Below, in pieces: positions 32,613 through 41,291 of a stretch of DNA of 51,136 nt; the stretch's first letter is position 1; each line of letters begins with the position of its first letter. The DNA is from an uncultured bacterium. GTDB taxonomy: Bacteria; Verrucomicrobiota; Kiritimatiellia; CAIKKV01; CAITUY01. Made by a program: the position numbers and the translations under genes. The notes beneath the pieces were generated by a model. The model did no database searches. It was not told the DNA's origin and worked only from the letters and a program-made list of their open reading frames with translations. The stretch lies in assembly GCA_903895695.1 (NCBI GenBank), contig CAITUY010000084.1:1-51136 (forward strand), in the 5' to 3' direction.

Positions 32613-35108
32613 TCACTCAGGGCCGCTTTCGAAGTTCCCATCGGAGCCCGCCACGGACCGGCCCGCCCGTAACTCGCGCCACACCGCCACGGCCTCCCCG
32701 GCGAGATAGTGCCGCCACACGAAGGCCGCCCGGAACCGGCTCGCGCCGGCCGCCCGCAGTTGTCCGAGGCGTCGGCCAAGGCTGAACGGCCTGGCCCCGA
32801 TCACAATCGTGCGGCAACCGCGCTGAATCAGGCGCACCTCATCGCCGCTGGCGGACTTCATGGGCAGGTCGGCCCGCCGACAGGTCCCATCCGCGCGGCA
32901 TTCGCGCGCCAGCCCAGCCCGGCCGCAGTTGTCGGAGATGAATAGCGGCACATCCTCGTACGCGGTGACGATGGCCCGTTCACCCCACTCCGCCAGCAGG
33001 CTGCGCAGGTTGGGCAGGCCGTCTTCGGGCGAGCAAACGAACGCCCGCGCGCCCAAGTCGGACAAGCAACAGGCCGCCTGACGGTTGAGCACGTACAAGG
33101 GCCAGCCCGCGGTCAGGTCCGGCCTTTCTCCGCCGGAGATCGCTTCCAGAACGGTCCAGGCCCAGGGATTTGACGCTTCCCAGTGCCGGCAGCCCGCCTG
33201 CCACAGACGCCCGATCACGTCCGTCAGGGCGGTCCGTTCGCCGGCGCGCATCAGCACGGGCAGCGCCATACGGACCCGACCGGTCCCCAGCCGCTCCGTC
33301 AACGCCGCCCATGCCGCCTCAGGCGAAGATGGTGGCAACGCCGAAACATCGACCAGCAGTTCGTCAACACCGGCCCAGTCGGCGTCGGTAAAAGCTTCCA
33401 CGTGTTCCAGCCGATCGGTCTTGAGACTCCAAAAGGCGCCCCCCGGAGGACGTGCGTCCCCGTGACCCGATCCCTTCTCCGGGCTACCCGTGCGCACTTC
33501 GCCGGACACTGACTCCACCGCACGCGCCTCGTCCCGCTCCGACCGCGCCCGCTCCACGGCCTCCGCCAAAGCCGTCGCCATGGAGCGGCGTAAGCGGTTC
33601 AGTACCGACACCGGCACGAACCGTCGCCGGGGGTTGGCCACGGTCAAGTCGCCGGTCTCGAACGGTGTGTCGCCCATCTTGCCGAAGGCTTCGCGGATGG
33701 CCGGTTCCCCGGCATCATCCCGGCGCCCGACCTCAAACACCCCGGCTTCGTCGACGCGGGCCGTCACGTCGCTCAGGCCCGCGCCCGCCGCCGCGACGGC
33801 TTCGGCCCGGACCCGCTCTGCCTCCACGGTCACCGCGACGCGCACGGGCGTCCGCACGCGATACACACCGGGCCGCGGCCGGTCAAAGCGGTAACGCTGT
33901 TTCACCTGCTGCGATGAGGAGCAATAGACCATCGTGCCGGCCTCGATGGGCGGATGGTCGGCTGGCAACAACACCTCGACCCGCGTGCCGGGCTCGACCT
34001 CGAATACGGGCCTGCCTGGCGCCCGGCCCTCCGTCGGGCGCAGGTCGTCAATGGCGAACCCGAACGGCCGCCCGTTTTCGCCGCCGTCTACCTGCAGGCC
34101 GTCATGCTTTTCCACGCGCCGCCGCGGCGTAAACCGGAGCCAGTCCTGCCCGCCCCGCCGCACGACGGTATCGGCCTTGCCGATCGGGGTGCCCCGGTGT
34201 CCGACCACTTCCGCATCAATCACGTCGCGGTTGCGCGCCGATTGAACATAGAGGCGCGTCCAGGGCCGCGCGAAAATGGTCTGGATGTCGGCCTCGGCCG
34301 TCTCGCGGGCGGGCCGGGACAGACCGCCGTCCAGAAGGCGCCGGTAGTAATGCGTTGTTGCCGCCACGTAGAGCGCGCTCTTCTTGCGGCCTTCGATCTT
34401 GAGACTCAGCACGCCGATGCCGCGCAGTTCGGCCGCGGCCTCGGGGAGGGCCAAATCCTTCATCGAAAACGGGAAGCCAGCCTCGCTGACGGCGGGGGCC
34501 TCGAAGCGTTCGCGGCAGGGATAGGCGCAACGGCCGCGATTACCGCTGCGCCCGCGCAGCAGCGATGAGTACAGGCAAAGGCCACTGTAGCAGTAGCACA
34601 GCGCCCCGTGGATGAACACCTCCACGTCCAGGCCGGACCCATGCACGACCTCGCGTATCTCGTCGAGCGTGAGTTCACGCGCCAGGGTCACCCGGCTGAA
34701 GCCGAGCCGCGCCAGGGCCCGGGCGCCCTCGACGTTGTGAATCGCCAGCTGCGTGCTGGCATGGAGCCTGACGCCTGGCGCACACCGCCGCGCCAGACGC
34801 GCGACGCCCAGATCCTGCACGATGAGCGCGTCAACCCCCAGGTCGGCGGCCACGCCGAGCGTGCGCACGACCTCCGGGAGTTCCCGGTTAAGCACGAGCG
34901 TATTGGCCGCCAGGAACACCGACCGGCGGGGTTTTGCGGCGTGCGCGTAAGCGACGATTTCATTCAACCCGTCGGGCGTGAAATTCGCGGCTTCAGCGCG
35001 GGCCGAGAAACGCTGCAGGCCCAGGTAAATGGCGTCTGCACCATAGTGAAACGCCGCGAGTGCGGCTTCGCGGTCTCCGGCCGGCGCCAGCAATTCCGTA
35101 CGATTCAT
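32613..35108 (-). CDS. U32 family peptidase / tRNA hydroxylation-type protein with DUF3656
   Basis: An 831-aa member of the U32 family. The N-terminal domain is ELLAPAGDREAALAAFHYGADAIYLG, followed by ALIVQDLGVARLARR, HASTQLAIHNVEGA and the Cys cluster HGALCYCYSGLCLYSS ... GNRGRCAYPCR. Characterised relatives (YegQ/RlhA, TrhP) hydroxylate RNA rather than cleave peptides. A C-terminal extension of about 500 residues matches the long DUF3656-containing subgroup. The gene starts at MNRTELLAPAG and is divergent from glyS, 126 bp apart. Substrate is unknown. Confidence 0.88.
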   Translation of the reverse strand: MNRTELLAPAGDREAALAAFHYGADAIYLGLQRFSARAEAANFTPDGLNEIVAYAHAAKPRRSVFLAANTLVLNRELPEVVRTLGVAADLGVDALIVQDLGVARLARRCAPGVRLHASTQLAIHNVEGARALARLGFSRVTLARELTLDEIREVVHGSGLDVEVFIHGALCYCYSGLCLYSSLLRGRSGNRGRCAYPCRERFEAPAVSEAGFPFSMKDLALPEAAAELRGIGVLSLKIEGRKKSALYVAATTHYYRRLLDGGLSRPARETAEADIQTIFARPWTRLYVQSARNRDVIDAEVVGHRGTPIGKADTVVRRGGQDWLRFTPRRRVEKHDGLQVDGGENGRPFGFAIDDLRPTEGRAPGRPVFEVEPGTRVEVLLPADHPPIEAGTMVYCSSSQQVKQRYRFDRPRPGVYRVRTPVRVAVTVEAERVRAEAVAAAGAGLSDVTARVDEAGVFEVGRRDDAGEPAIREAFGKMGDTPFETGDLTVANPRRRFVPVSVLNRLRRSMATALAEAVERARSERDEARAVESVSGEVRTGSPEKGSGHGDARPPGGAFWSLKTDRLEHVEAFTDADWAGVDELLVDVSALPPSSPEAAWAALTERLGTGRVRMALPVLMRAGERTALTDVIGRLWQAGCRHWEASNPWAWTVLEAISGGERPDLTAGWPLYVLNRQAACCLSDLGARAFVCSPEDGLPNLRSLLAEWGERAIVTAYEDVPLFISDNCGRAGLARECRADGTCRRADLPMKSASGDEVRLIQRGCRTIVIGARPFSLGRRLGQLRAAGASRFRAAFVWRHYLAGEAVAVWRELRAGRSVAGSDGNFESGPE

Positions 35109-35150
35109 CGGTAAATGCTAGGGCCGCCACATGGTCGGGCACAAGGGGAA

Positions 35151-35190
35151 ACCGTTCACTGTTTACCGTTCACGGTTCACTTCCCCCGCC
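35151..35190. repeat. GTTCAC-type low-complexity repeat
   Basis: ACCGTTCACTGTTTACCGTT followed by CACGGTTCACTTCCCCCGCC. Degenerate repeats of CCGTTCAC in the gap between divergent U32 and glyS. A related tract ends the oppF-like gene near 24084-24110. Confidence 0.6.
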
Positions 35191-35234
35191 CTTCCTTCTT
35201 GACCCCCCCGCCGCCGGTCGGCAGGATACGGCGC

Positions 35235-36677
35235 ATGAGTGCATCACCCGTTCTGTCCATGGAAACCTTGGCGTCGCTCTGCAAGCGGCGCGGCTTCATC
35301 TTCCAGAGTTCCGAGATCTACGGCGGCCTGAACGGCTTCTGGGACTACGGTCCGCTGGGTTGCGAACTCAAGCGCAATGTCCGCGAAGCCTGGTGGCGCG
35401 ACATGGTCCTGCACCGCGAGGACGTCGTGGGCCTGGATTGCTCGATCATCATGCACCCGCGCGTCTGGGAAGCCTCCGGCCATATCGGCGGCTTTGCCGA
35501 TCCCATGGCCGACTGCCGCCAGTGCAAGAAACGCTTCCGCGCCGACCAACTCTGCGAGGAGCAGGGCCTCAAGCTGATCAAGACCGAGAAGGGGTTTGCC
35601 CTCCCGGAGGGCACCCAGTGCACGGCCTGCGGCTCCAAGGAACTCACCGAACCCCGCGCCTTCAACCTGATGTTCAAGACATTCGTGGGACCGGTAGAGG
35701 ACGAGTCGTCCGTCGCCTACCTGCGCCCGGAAACCGCGCAGGGCATCTTTGCCCAGTTCGCGAACGTCCTCGCCACCTCGCGCCAGAAGGTGCCATTCGG
35801 GATCGCCCAGATCGGCAAGGCCTTCCGTAACGAGATCAACCCGCGCAACTACACCTTCCGCTCGCGCGAATTCGAGCAGATGGAACTCGAGTTCTTCGTC
35901 AAGCCCGGCACCGATCAGCAGTGGCACGATTACTGGGTCGAGGAACGCATGAAGTGGTATCACTCCATCGGCCTGCCCAAGGCGAGCATTACGAAGTACG
36001 TTTACCCGAAGGAGGAACTGGCCCACTATGCCAGCGCCTGCGTGGATGTCATGTACGCGTTCCCGTTCGGCGTACAGGAACTGGAAGGCATCGCCGCCCG
36101 CGGCGATTTCGACCTGAGCCGCCACCAGCAGTTCAGCAATAAATCGATGGAGTACTTCGATCCGGACACGCAGGAGAAATTCATCCCGCACGTGGTGGAA
36201 CCCTCCGCCGGCGTGGACCGCATCACGCTCGCCCTGCTCTGCAATGCCTACCGCGAGGAATGGCTGCCCCAGGGCGACAAGGGCGGCGCCGTGCTCCTGG
36301 CCGAGCCCGGCAAGCAGGCGCCCGAGGGCTACGAAGCCCGCACCGTCATGCGCTTTGCCCCGCGGATCGCCCCCATCAAGGTGGCCGTGTTCCCGCTGCT
36401 CAAGAACAAGCCCGAACTCGTGCAGAAGACGCGCGATCTGTTCACGCTTCTGCGCCGCCACTGGAACTGCTTCTACGACCAGGCCGGCGCCATTGGTCGT
36501 CGCTATCGCCGCCAGGACGAAATCGGCACGCCGTTCGGTGTCACGGTCGACTTCCAGACGCTGACGGATGACACGGTGACCCTGCGCGACCGCGACACGA
36601 TGCAGCAGGTTCGTCTCCCGATCGGGAAGTTGCTGGACGAGATCAACACGCGCATCGAAGCCGGAATGCCGGAGTGA
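35235..36677 (+). CDS. glyS: glycyl-tRNA synthetase (dimeric, class II)
   Basis: A 480-aa alpha2-type GlyRS charging tRNA-Gly; this eukaryote- and archaea-like form replaces GlyQ/GlyS in many bacterial phyla. Residues 1-60 start MSASPVLSMETLASLCKRR and contain GFIFQSSEIYGG. The Cys pairs CRQC and CTACG form a zinc-binding insert. Motif 2 reads GKAFRNEINPRNYTFRSREF, motif 3 EPSAGVDRITLALL. The C-terminal anticodon-binding domain begins near APIKVAVFPLL. The ATG at 35235 is chosen because the longer frame to 35115 is repeat-derived. TTGACC at 35199-35204 followed by GGATAC just 5 bp before the ATG suggests a very short or absent leader. Confidence 0.95.
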   Translation: MSASPVLSMETLASLCKRRGFIFQSSEIYGGLNGFWDYGPLGCELKRNVREAWWRDMVLHREDVVGLDCSIIMHPRVWEASGHIGGFADPMADCRQCKKRFRADQLCEEQGLKLIKTEKGFALPEGTQCTACGSKELTEPRAFNLMFKTFVGPVEDESSVAYLRPETAQGIFAQFANVLATSRQKVPFGIAQIGKAFRNEINPRNYTFRSREFEQMELEFFVKPGTDQQWHDYWVEERMKWYHSIGLPKASITKYVYPKEELAHYASACVDVMYAFPFGVQELEGIAARGDFDLSRHQQFSNKSMEYFDPDTQEKFIPHVVEPSAGVDRITLALLCNAYREEWLPQGDKGGAVLLAEPGKQAPEGYEARTVMRFAPRIAPIKVAVFPLLKNKPELVQKTRDLFTLLRRHWNCFYDQAGAIGRRYRRQDEIGTPFGVTVDFQTLTDDTVTLRDRDTMQQVRLPIGKLLDEINTRIEAGMPE

Positions 36678-36683
36678 TTGAAA

Positions 36684-36771
36684 GGTAGGGCGTGGGCCTC
36701 CGGCCCCGCCGTGACAGTCACGCAGCAGAAGCGCGCCAGTTACGGCGCGGCGAGGACGCCGTCGCCCTACC
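36684..36771. repeat. palindromic repeat element (GGTAGGGCG family)
   Basis: An 88-bp imperfect inverted repeat between glyS and the LolA-like gene. The left arm is GGTAGGGCG-TGGGCCTCCGG..., and the right arm reverse complement GGTAGGGCGACGGCGTCCTC. The same terminal sequences bound the element at 44745-44822, and a solo arm lies at 4097-4129. No open reading frame inside; behaves like a REP/MITE-type element. Confidence 0.75.
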
Positions 36772-36802
36772 ACGAGAACTGCATGCGGAATCTGTGGCAA
36801 TC

Positions 36803-37663
36803 ATGAACAAACGAGATATCAGTGTCGGAATTGCTGCCGCCCTCCTTGCCACCGGCGCGTTAACTTTTGCCCAGCCCAATCCTCTCCCCGCCAACCCTCA
36901 ACCATCAACCCTCAACCATTCTTCCTCCAACCTTCCACCTTCCACCTTCCACCCGGCTTCGACCCCCGCCCCTCAACCCGCAACCCTGTCCTCAACCCGC
37001 CTGCCGCCAGCGGCTGAGTTGATGCAGGGCTTGATGAAGCGGCTGCCGTCCCAATCCATTCTGCTCACCGGCGACCTAATCACGACGTCGACGAATGCCG
37101 ACGACAAGGCCAAACTCGGGATCGGCATCCTGCTCTGCTACCCCACCCTCGCCCAGTACACGATCATGGACGCCTTCGGCCGGGACCGGGAACAGCTCGC
37201 CGTGCACCGCGATGGCGGCCCGGCCACCCTCGGCTACCAGGCCGGCAACCCACTCGCCAACGCGCCGGCGCCCGGGCTGGAAACCCCGATTGCCGGCACG
37301 GCCCTGACGTGGATGGACCTGACGTTGTCGTTCCTGTGGTGGCCCGACGGCAAGACCATCGGGATCACCGAGGTGCGCGGCCAGCCCTGCTACGTCGTGG
37401 ACGCTCACGCCCCAGCCGGACACATTGTCCCCTACGCGAGCGTCCGCATGTGGGTCGACGTAAAGGCCTCGATGATGCTCCAGGCCGAAGGCTCGGACGC
37501 GCTCGGTGACCCGGTCCGCCGCATCTCGGTCAAGAGCTTCAAAAAGATCAACGCCGAGTGGATGATCAAGGATTTGGAAATCCACGAAGTGAAGACCGAC
37601 CGCACGACCATTCTCCGAATCCGCGACGCCCAACCGGTCGGGGCGGCAGCCAAGGCACCGTAG
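36803..37663 (+). CDS. LolA-like outer membrane lipoprotein-sorting protein
   Basis: A 286-aa exported protein. A signal peptide (MNKRDISVGIAAALLATGAL) precedes a proline-rich low-complexity linker of about 45 residues (NPLPANPQPSTLNHSSSNLP and beyond) that is encoded by C-rich repeat DNA. The rest is a LolA/LolB-like beta-sheet domain: IGILLCYPTLAQYT, TWMDLTLSFLWWPDG, EVRGQPCYVVDAHA, YASVRMWVDVKASMMLQAEG. It matches the family described as outer membrane lipoprotein-sorting proteins. The start is taken at the signal peptide because the longer frame to 36692 overlaps the palindromic repeat. No ribosome-binding site is obvious. Confidence 0.75.
   Translation: MNKRDISVGIAAALLATGALTFAQPNPLPANPQPSTLNHSSSNLPPSTFHPASTPAPQPATLSSTRLPPAAELMQGLMKRLPSQSILLTGDLITTSTNADDKAKLGIGILLCYPTLAQYTIMDAFGRDREQLAVHRDGGPATLGYQAGNPLANAPAPGLETPIAGTALTWMDLTLSFLWWPDGKTIGITEVRGQPCYVVDAHAPAGHIVPYASVRMWVDVKASMMLQAEGSDALGDPVRRISVKSFKKINAEWMIKDLEIHEVKTDRTTILRIRDAQPVGAAAKAP
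36892..36954 (+). repeat. C-rich low-complexity repeat inside a coding sequence
   Basis: Two exact tandem copies of CAACCCTCAACCAT (36892-36905, 36906-36919), then CCTTCCA-type repeats. This is the same kind of DNA found between genes at 39803-39855, but here it is in frame and encodes the linker after the signal peptide of the LolA-like protein. Confidence 0.75.
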
Positions 37664-37833
37664 CAGTCGTCTGCCGCCGGCCATGCCCGTCGGCAGCCCA
37701 CGCTCGCGAGGATTCACCCTGAAGGTTCTTCCTGTAGGCGTGACGGTGACCATCGCGTTGGCAGGAGGCGTCGGCGCACCCCGGATCGACGATTGATCTC
37801 GGTTGCCGCACCCGTTTGTGAGATGATGTCGCC

Positions 37834-38070
37834 ATGACTGAAAAACTCACCACAGCCCAGAAGGCATCCGAACGTCGCGACATTGAAAAGAAGGACAACG
37901 CGGCTCAGTTGGCCGTAGCGTTGACCAGGACCCTTTCGCTGGGTGTCTTCCGTGGCAGATGCAAATGCGGCCTGATGCTGTCCGAGAAGGACAAGGCCAC
38001 GGACTCAGACCGTTTCTCCTGTCCACGGTGCGGACGGAAAGCCGAACTGCTTGCGGTCGCGGTGGCATGA
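37834..38070 (+). CDS. small zinc-ribbon protein
   Basis: A 78-aa protein. The N-terminal half is a charged helix (MTEKLTTAQKASERRDIEKK), and the C-terminal half has CKCG (Cys43, Cys45) and CPRCG (Cys63, Cys66), giving a CxC-x17-CxxC zinc ribbon. No relative is recognised. It could be a regulator or a nucleic-acid-binding accessory protein. It stands alone with 170 bp before it and 224 bp after it. Confidence 0.5.
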   Translation: MTEKLTTAQKASERRDIEKKDNAAQLAVALTRTLSLGVFRGRCKCGLMLSEKDKATDSDRFSCPRCGRKAELLAVAVA

Positions 38071-38294
38071 TCGGAGAAAACCTTGGCAAGCCTTCCCGCG
38101 ATCTGAGGTGGCACCTTTACGTCGTACGCACCGCAAAGGGCGCCCTCTTACAACGACGAGCGCTTGCCATGGCCGCCTGCCCTGAGCACTGCGCCGATAG
38201 TAGCCACGAACTGGGTGCGCCAAATCACGGTGGACAGAGCGGCGCCAGAATGGCATACGCAGATGGAGCCTCGATGCACGTGCAAGGAGCGGTC

Positions 38295-38735
38295 ATGAAG
38301 AGATCATGGACAGTGTGTTTTCTGGCTGCATTGATGATGGCTGGCGGAGTGGCGGCAATGTCGCAGGAGACGAACCCGCCGCCCGCCACGGTTCAGACAC
38401 CGCCGCCCGGGCCGGAGAAGATCGAACCAGTGATCATCCCCATTCACCATGCAAAAGCGGGTTACGTAGCCTACTACCTGCAAGCGGCAATCGAGTTCGC
38501 TGAGAATGTGGGGACGAACCAGGTGTTGAAGGGCAAGTCGAAAGCCCTTCCCGACGACCGCGCCAACCAGGTCATCCTGCTGACGGCCAAAGAGAACATG
38601 CCGTTCTTCGGGCGGATCATCCATGCGCTCGACGTGCCGGCGAACGAGCCTTCCCCTAAACCGACGCCTCCCGCCCAACCCCCTGCACCGTCTCAGGCCG
38701 GAGCTGCGGCGGCGAAGGACGCTGCGCAGCAATAA
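38295..38735 (+). CDS. exported secretin-N1-like domain protein
   Basis: A 146-aa protein with a clear signal peptide (MKRSWTVCFLAALMMAGGVA) and a single secretin N1/NolW-like domain: IIPIHHAKAGYVAYYLQAAI, then LPDDRANQVILLTAKENMPF, then IIHALD. The pattern is the alpha-beta repeat of GspD N1 domains, which bind partner proteins or nucleate ring assembly. The C-terminus is proline- and alanine-rich. There is no secretin pore domain and no other type II/IV secretion gene nearby, so it is an isolated domain. AAGGAG at 38284-38289 supports the start. Confidence 0.7.
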   Translation: MKRSWTVCFLAALMMAGGVAAMSQETNPPPATVQTPPPGPEKIEPVIIPIHHAKAGYVAYYLQAAIEFAENVGTNQVLKGKSKALPDDRANQVILLTAKENMPFFGRIIHALDVPANEPSPKPTPPAQPPAPSQAGAAAAKDAAQQ

Positions 38736-38746
38736 CGGGTTGGCCC

Positions 38747-39682
38747 CTACTCGGGCAGGGGATTATCGTCCGTGAGCACGGCGTCGCTGGGCGCAAATTG
38801 CTCCAGGCATTTCTGGCACTCGTCCACTGGCCGCAGGTCCTCGGCCAACTCGTCCAGAGGAAAGGCGAACAAGTAACGGGATTGGATGGCTCGGGCGCGA
38901 CTTCGGATTGTGTTCCGGTCGAGTCTTGGCGCATCCGAACCGAAAAGGACGGTCGCGTCCTCGTGGGCGAAAAGGTAAGTCTCCCGGAACGCCGCCGCCA
39001 TAGTGTTGACTCTCGCCCTGAAGACCGAGTCTGACGACACCAGGTTCGTGCAGACGACGCCGCCCTCCACGAGGTGTCTCTTGCACAGAGCATAAAACTC
39101 CAGTGTGGCAAGCGAAGATGGGGTCTGCCCGGATTCCTCAAAAGCGTCCACGTGGATGAAGTCATACTTCGCATCGGACGGTAAGCCGGCCAGGTGGTCT
39201 CTCCCGTCCTGGATGACCACCTTCTGTCGCGCATCCGGCATAAACCCGAAAAACTTCTGCGCCAGGGGCAAGATACTGGCGTCGATTTCCGTGCTTTCGA
39301 TCAAGAGGTAGGGCACATGCGCCTGCAGAATCGCCGGAACGCGTCCCGCACCTAAACCGATGGTGTAGATCCGCCGCGGTCTGTCGCGCCAGAGCAGCGT
39401 CAGCATCATGCCCTGCGTGTAAGGGACAAACGGCAACAGCGGATCGTCCAAGTCCAATTCGGACATACGTCCGCTCAGGCCGGAGTCGTCCGCATCAGGG
39501 GACGGGTTGGCAAAATGCAGGCGTATCTCGCGACCTTCCTTGACTACGAGTATGCGCTGCAGTCCGGATTCCTGCTCATGAAGCACCCCGTCAGGCTGGT
39601 CCTCCAGCCACCGGACGCGATTCCGCATGGCTTCGCGGGCCACGGAGACCCGTTTCTCCTGGATCATCGCACGATCGGTCAT
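38747..39682 (-). CDS. spermidine synthase-like methyltransferase fold protein
   Basis: A 311-aa protein with the polyamine-synthase Rossmann fold. The SAM (dcSAM) site is IGLGAGRVPAIL, the following strand IESTEIDASILPLAQKF, the catalytic region VIQDGRDHLAGLP ... YDFIHVDAFEESGQTPSSLAT. Relatives include soluble SpeE and the C-terminal halves of fused MFS/SpeE proteins. An N-terminal beta hairpin (HEQESGLQRILVVKEGREI) is typical for SpeE. Whether it makes a polyamine cannot be read from sequence; many such proteins of bacterial genomes are uncharacterised. The start at 39682 is one of two candidates; neither has a strong ribosome-binding site. Confidence 0.75.
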   Translation of the reverse strand: MTDRAMIQEKRVSVAREAMRNRVRWLEDQPDGVLHEQESGLQRILVVKEGREIRLHFANPSPDADDSGLSGRMSELDLDDPLLPFVPYTQGMMLTLLWRDRPRRIYTIGLGAGRVPAILQAHVPYLLIESTEIDASILPLAQKFFGFMPDARQKVVIQDGRDHLAGLPSDAKYDFIHVDAFEESGQTPSSLATLEFYALCKRHLVEGGVVCTNLVSSDSVFRARVNTMAAAFRETYLFAHEDATVLFGSDAPRLDRNTIRSRARAIQSRYLFAFPLDELAEDLRPVDECQKCLEQFAPSDAVLTDDNPLPE

Positions 39683-39802
39683 CTGTGGGGGCCTCGTCTC
39701 ACGTGAAAAGATTTTCAGAACGCAGCCCAGGATGCAAGCGCGCCCTGACACCCTCCGCCCATGGCGCTCCGCAGACAACGCTGACTACGTCCCAGGGGCA
39801 AG

Positions 39803-39855
39803 CCCATTCCCCATCAACCATGCCCCATTATCCATTCCCCATTTCCCATCCGCCA
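39803..39855. repeat. CCATTCCCCAT-type low-complexity repeat
   Basis: Repeats of CCATTCCCCAT, CCATCAACCATGCCCCATTA, CCATTTCCCATCC before the nfeD-like operon. Same compositional family as the tract within the LolA-like gene. Confidence 0.7.
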
Positions 39856-39857
39856 TG

Positions 39858-39863
39858 TATACT
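39858..39863 (+). promoter_or_regulatory. putative -10 box of the NfeD/FloA operon
   Basis: TATACT lies 8 bp before the ATG at 39872. If functional, transcription would start within a few bases of the start codon, a leaderless mRNA. The -35 region (39835-39840) is weak and within repeat DNA. Confidence 0.35.
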
Positions 39864-39871
39864 CCGGCCTC

Positions 39872-41284
39872 ATGAAGACGCTTCGCATCCTGGCGTTGCT
39901 CGCCACGTTATTCGCCGGCACCGTCGCCGTTGCGGCTGACGGCGGCGCGTCGACGAACGCCCGGACGGTCTACCTGATTCCCATCACCACGGTGATTGAC
40001 GACTCCCTGGTCTACGTGATCCGCCGCGGGTTGAACGAGGCCGAAGACGAACGTGCCGGTGCCATTATCTTTGAGTTCGATACGCCAGGCGGACGCGTGA
40101 ACGCTGCCGAAGAAATCCTGAACATGCTGCGCGATCTCAAGGTGCCCACGTATAGCTTCGTCAACCCGAACGCGATCTCGGCCGGCGCCATCATCGCCAT
40201 GGGGACCGACCACATCTACATGACCCCGGGCAGCAAAATCGGTGACGCCATGCCCATCATGCTTTCTTTGCTCGGCAACGTCGAACCCATGCCCGAATCG
40301 GTCGAGGAGAAGTCCGTCTCCTACGTATCGGCCATGATCCGGGCCGCCGCCCAACACAAGGGCCACGATCCGCAACTGGCCGAGGCCATGGTCCGACGCG
40401 ATACGGAATACAAAATCGGTGACGAGGTCATCTCGAAGAAGGGCCGCCTGCTGACGCTCACGAACCGGGATGCCGAACGTTTGGTGGGACCCGACCAACG
40501 GCCGTTGCTGTCCGAGGGCACAGTGGCCGACCTCGACGAACTCCTGGCCAAAATCGGCCACCGCAAGAGCGACGTGGTTGAGTTGAAGGTCACCTCGGCC
40601 GAGAAGATTGCGCGCCTCATCGAGTCGTTCTCCGTCATCATTCTCGGGCTGGGCCTGCTGGGCCTTTACATTGAGTTCAAGACGCCCGGAGTGATATTGC
40701 CGGGAATCCTGGGCGTCACGCTGCTCGCGATCTGGTTCTGGGGCTACCACATCGCCGGTCTGGCCGGCATGGAGGAAATCGCCATCTTTGTCGTGGGCCT
40801 TGCCCTGGTTGTAGTCGAAGTCCTATTCCTCCCGGGCATGGGGTTCATCGGCTTTGGCGGGCTCGTTCTCATGGTGGTTGCGCTCGTTATGGCCATGGTC
40901 GAGCACTATCCCGGTGGCCCCCATTGGCCCGGACTGCCCCAATTCCGCGTGCCTCTCATGAACCTTGCCGAGGCCGGTATCCTGTCCGCCACAGGGCTGC
41001 TGCTGGCAGGCCGCTACCTCCCGAAGACGCCGCTCTTCAGTGGCTTAGTCCTCGAAAGTGCAACAGCTCGCAGCGCCGGATTCCGGGCCTCCGCGGACAC
41101 CTCCGCGCTGGTCGGTCGGCACGGGGTGGCCCGGACCGCCCTGAGACCGGCTGGGGTGGGTGATTTTGGCGACCGTCGTTTGACGGTGGTCAGCCGCGGC
41201 GATTACATCCTGGCCGACGCCGACATCGTCATTGTCGAAGCGCACGGCAACCGGGTCATAGTGGAAGCGTCCAAGTCTGCGTGA
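39872..41284 (+). CDS. NfeD-type membrane serine protease (ClpP class)
   Basis: A 470-aa membrane protease of the NfeD1b/STOPP type, commonly next to flotillin/stomatin genes. After a signal peptide, the ClpP-like domain has the catalytic Ser103 in NAISAGAIIAM and Lys147 (EEKSVSYVSAMIRAAAQ) of the Ser-Lys dyad. Four membrane segments follow (about residues 250-370), then an OB-fold: GVARTALRPAGVGDFGDRRL and HGNRVIVEAS. This is full length for the family. It is the first gene of a five-gene rightward operon, the next gene starting 7 bp after its stop. Confidence 0.92.
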   Translation: MKTLRILALLATLFAGTVAVAADGGASTNARTVYLIPITTVIDDSLVYVIRRGLNEAEDERAGAIIFEFDTPGGRVNAAEEILNMLRDLKVPTYSFVNPNAISAGAIIAMGTDHIYMTPGSKIGDAMPIMLSLLGNVEPMPESVEEKSVSYVSAMIRAAAQHKGHDPQLAEAMVRRDTEYKIGDEVISKKGRLLTLTNRDAERLVGPDQRPLLSEGTVADLDELLAKIGHRKSDVVELKVTSAEKIARLIESFSVIILGLGLLGLYIEFKTPGVILPGILGVTLLAIWFWGYHIAGLAGMEEIAIFVVGLALVVVEVLFLPGMGFIGFGGLVLMVVALVMAMVEHYPGGPHWPGLPQFRVPLMNLAEAGILSATGLLLAGRYLPKTPLFSGLVLESATARSAGFRASADTSALVGRHGVARTALRPAGVGDFGDRRLTVVSRGDYILADADIVIVEAHGNRVIVEASKSA

Positions 41285-41291
41285 GGTGAAT

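Noticed and set aside
38071..38294. Frame linking the zinc-ribbon gene to the secretin-N1-like gene
   Set aside because: An ATG overlaps the zinc-ribbon stop, but the encoded stretch is not protein-like; the signal peptide and AAGGAG at 38284 define the real start at 38295.
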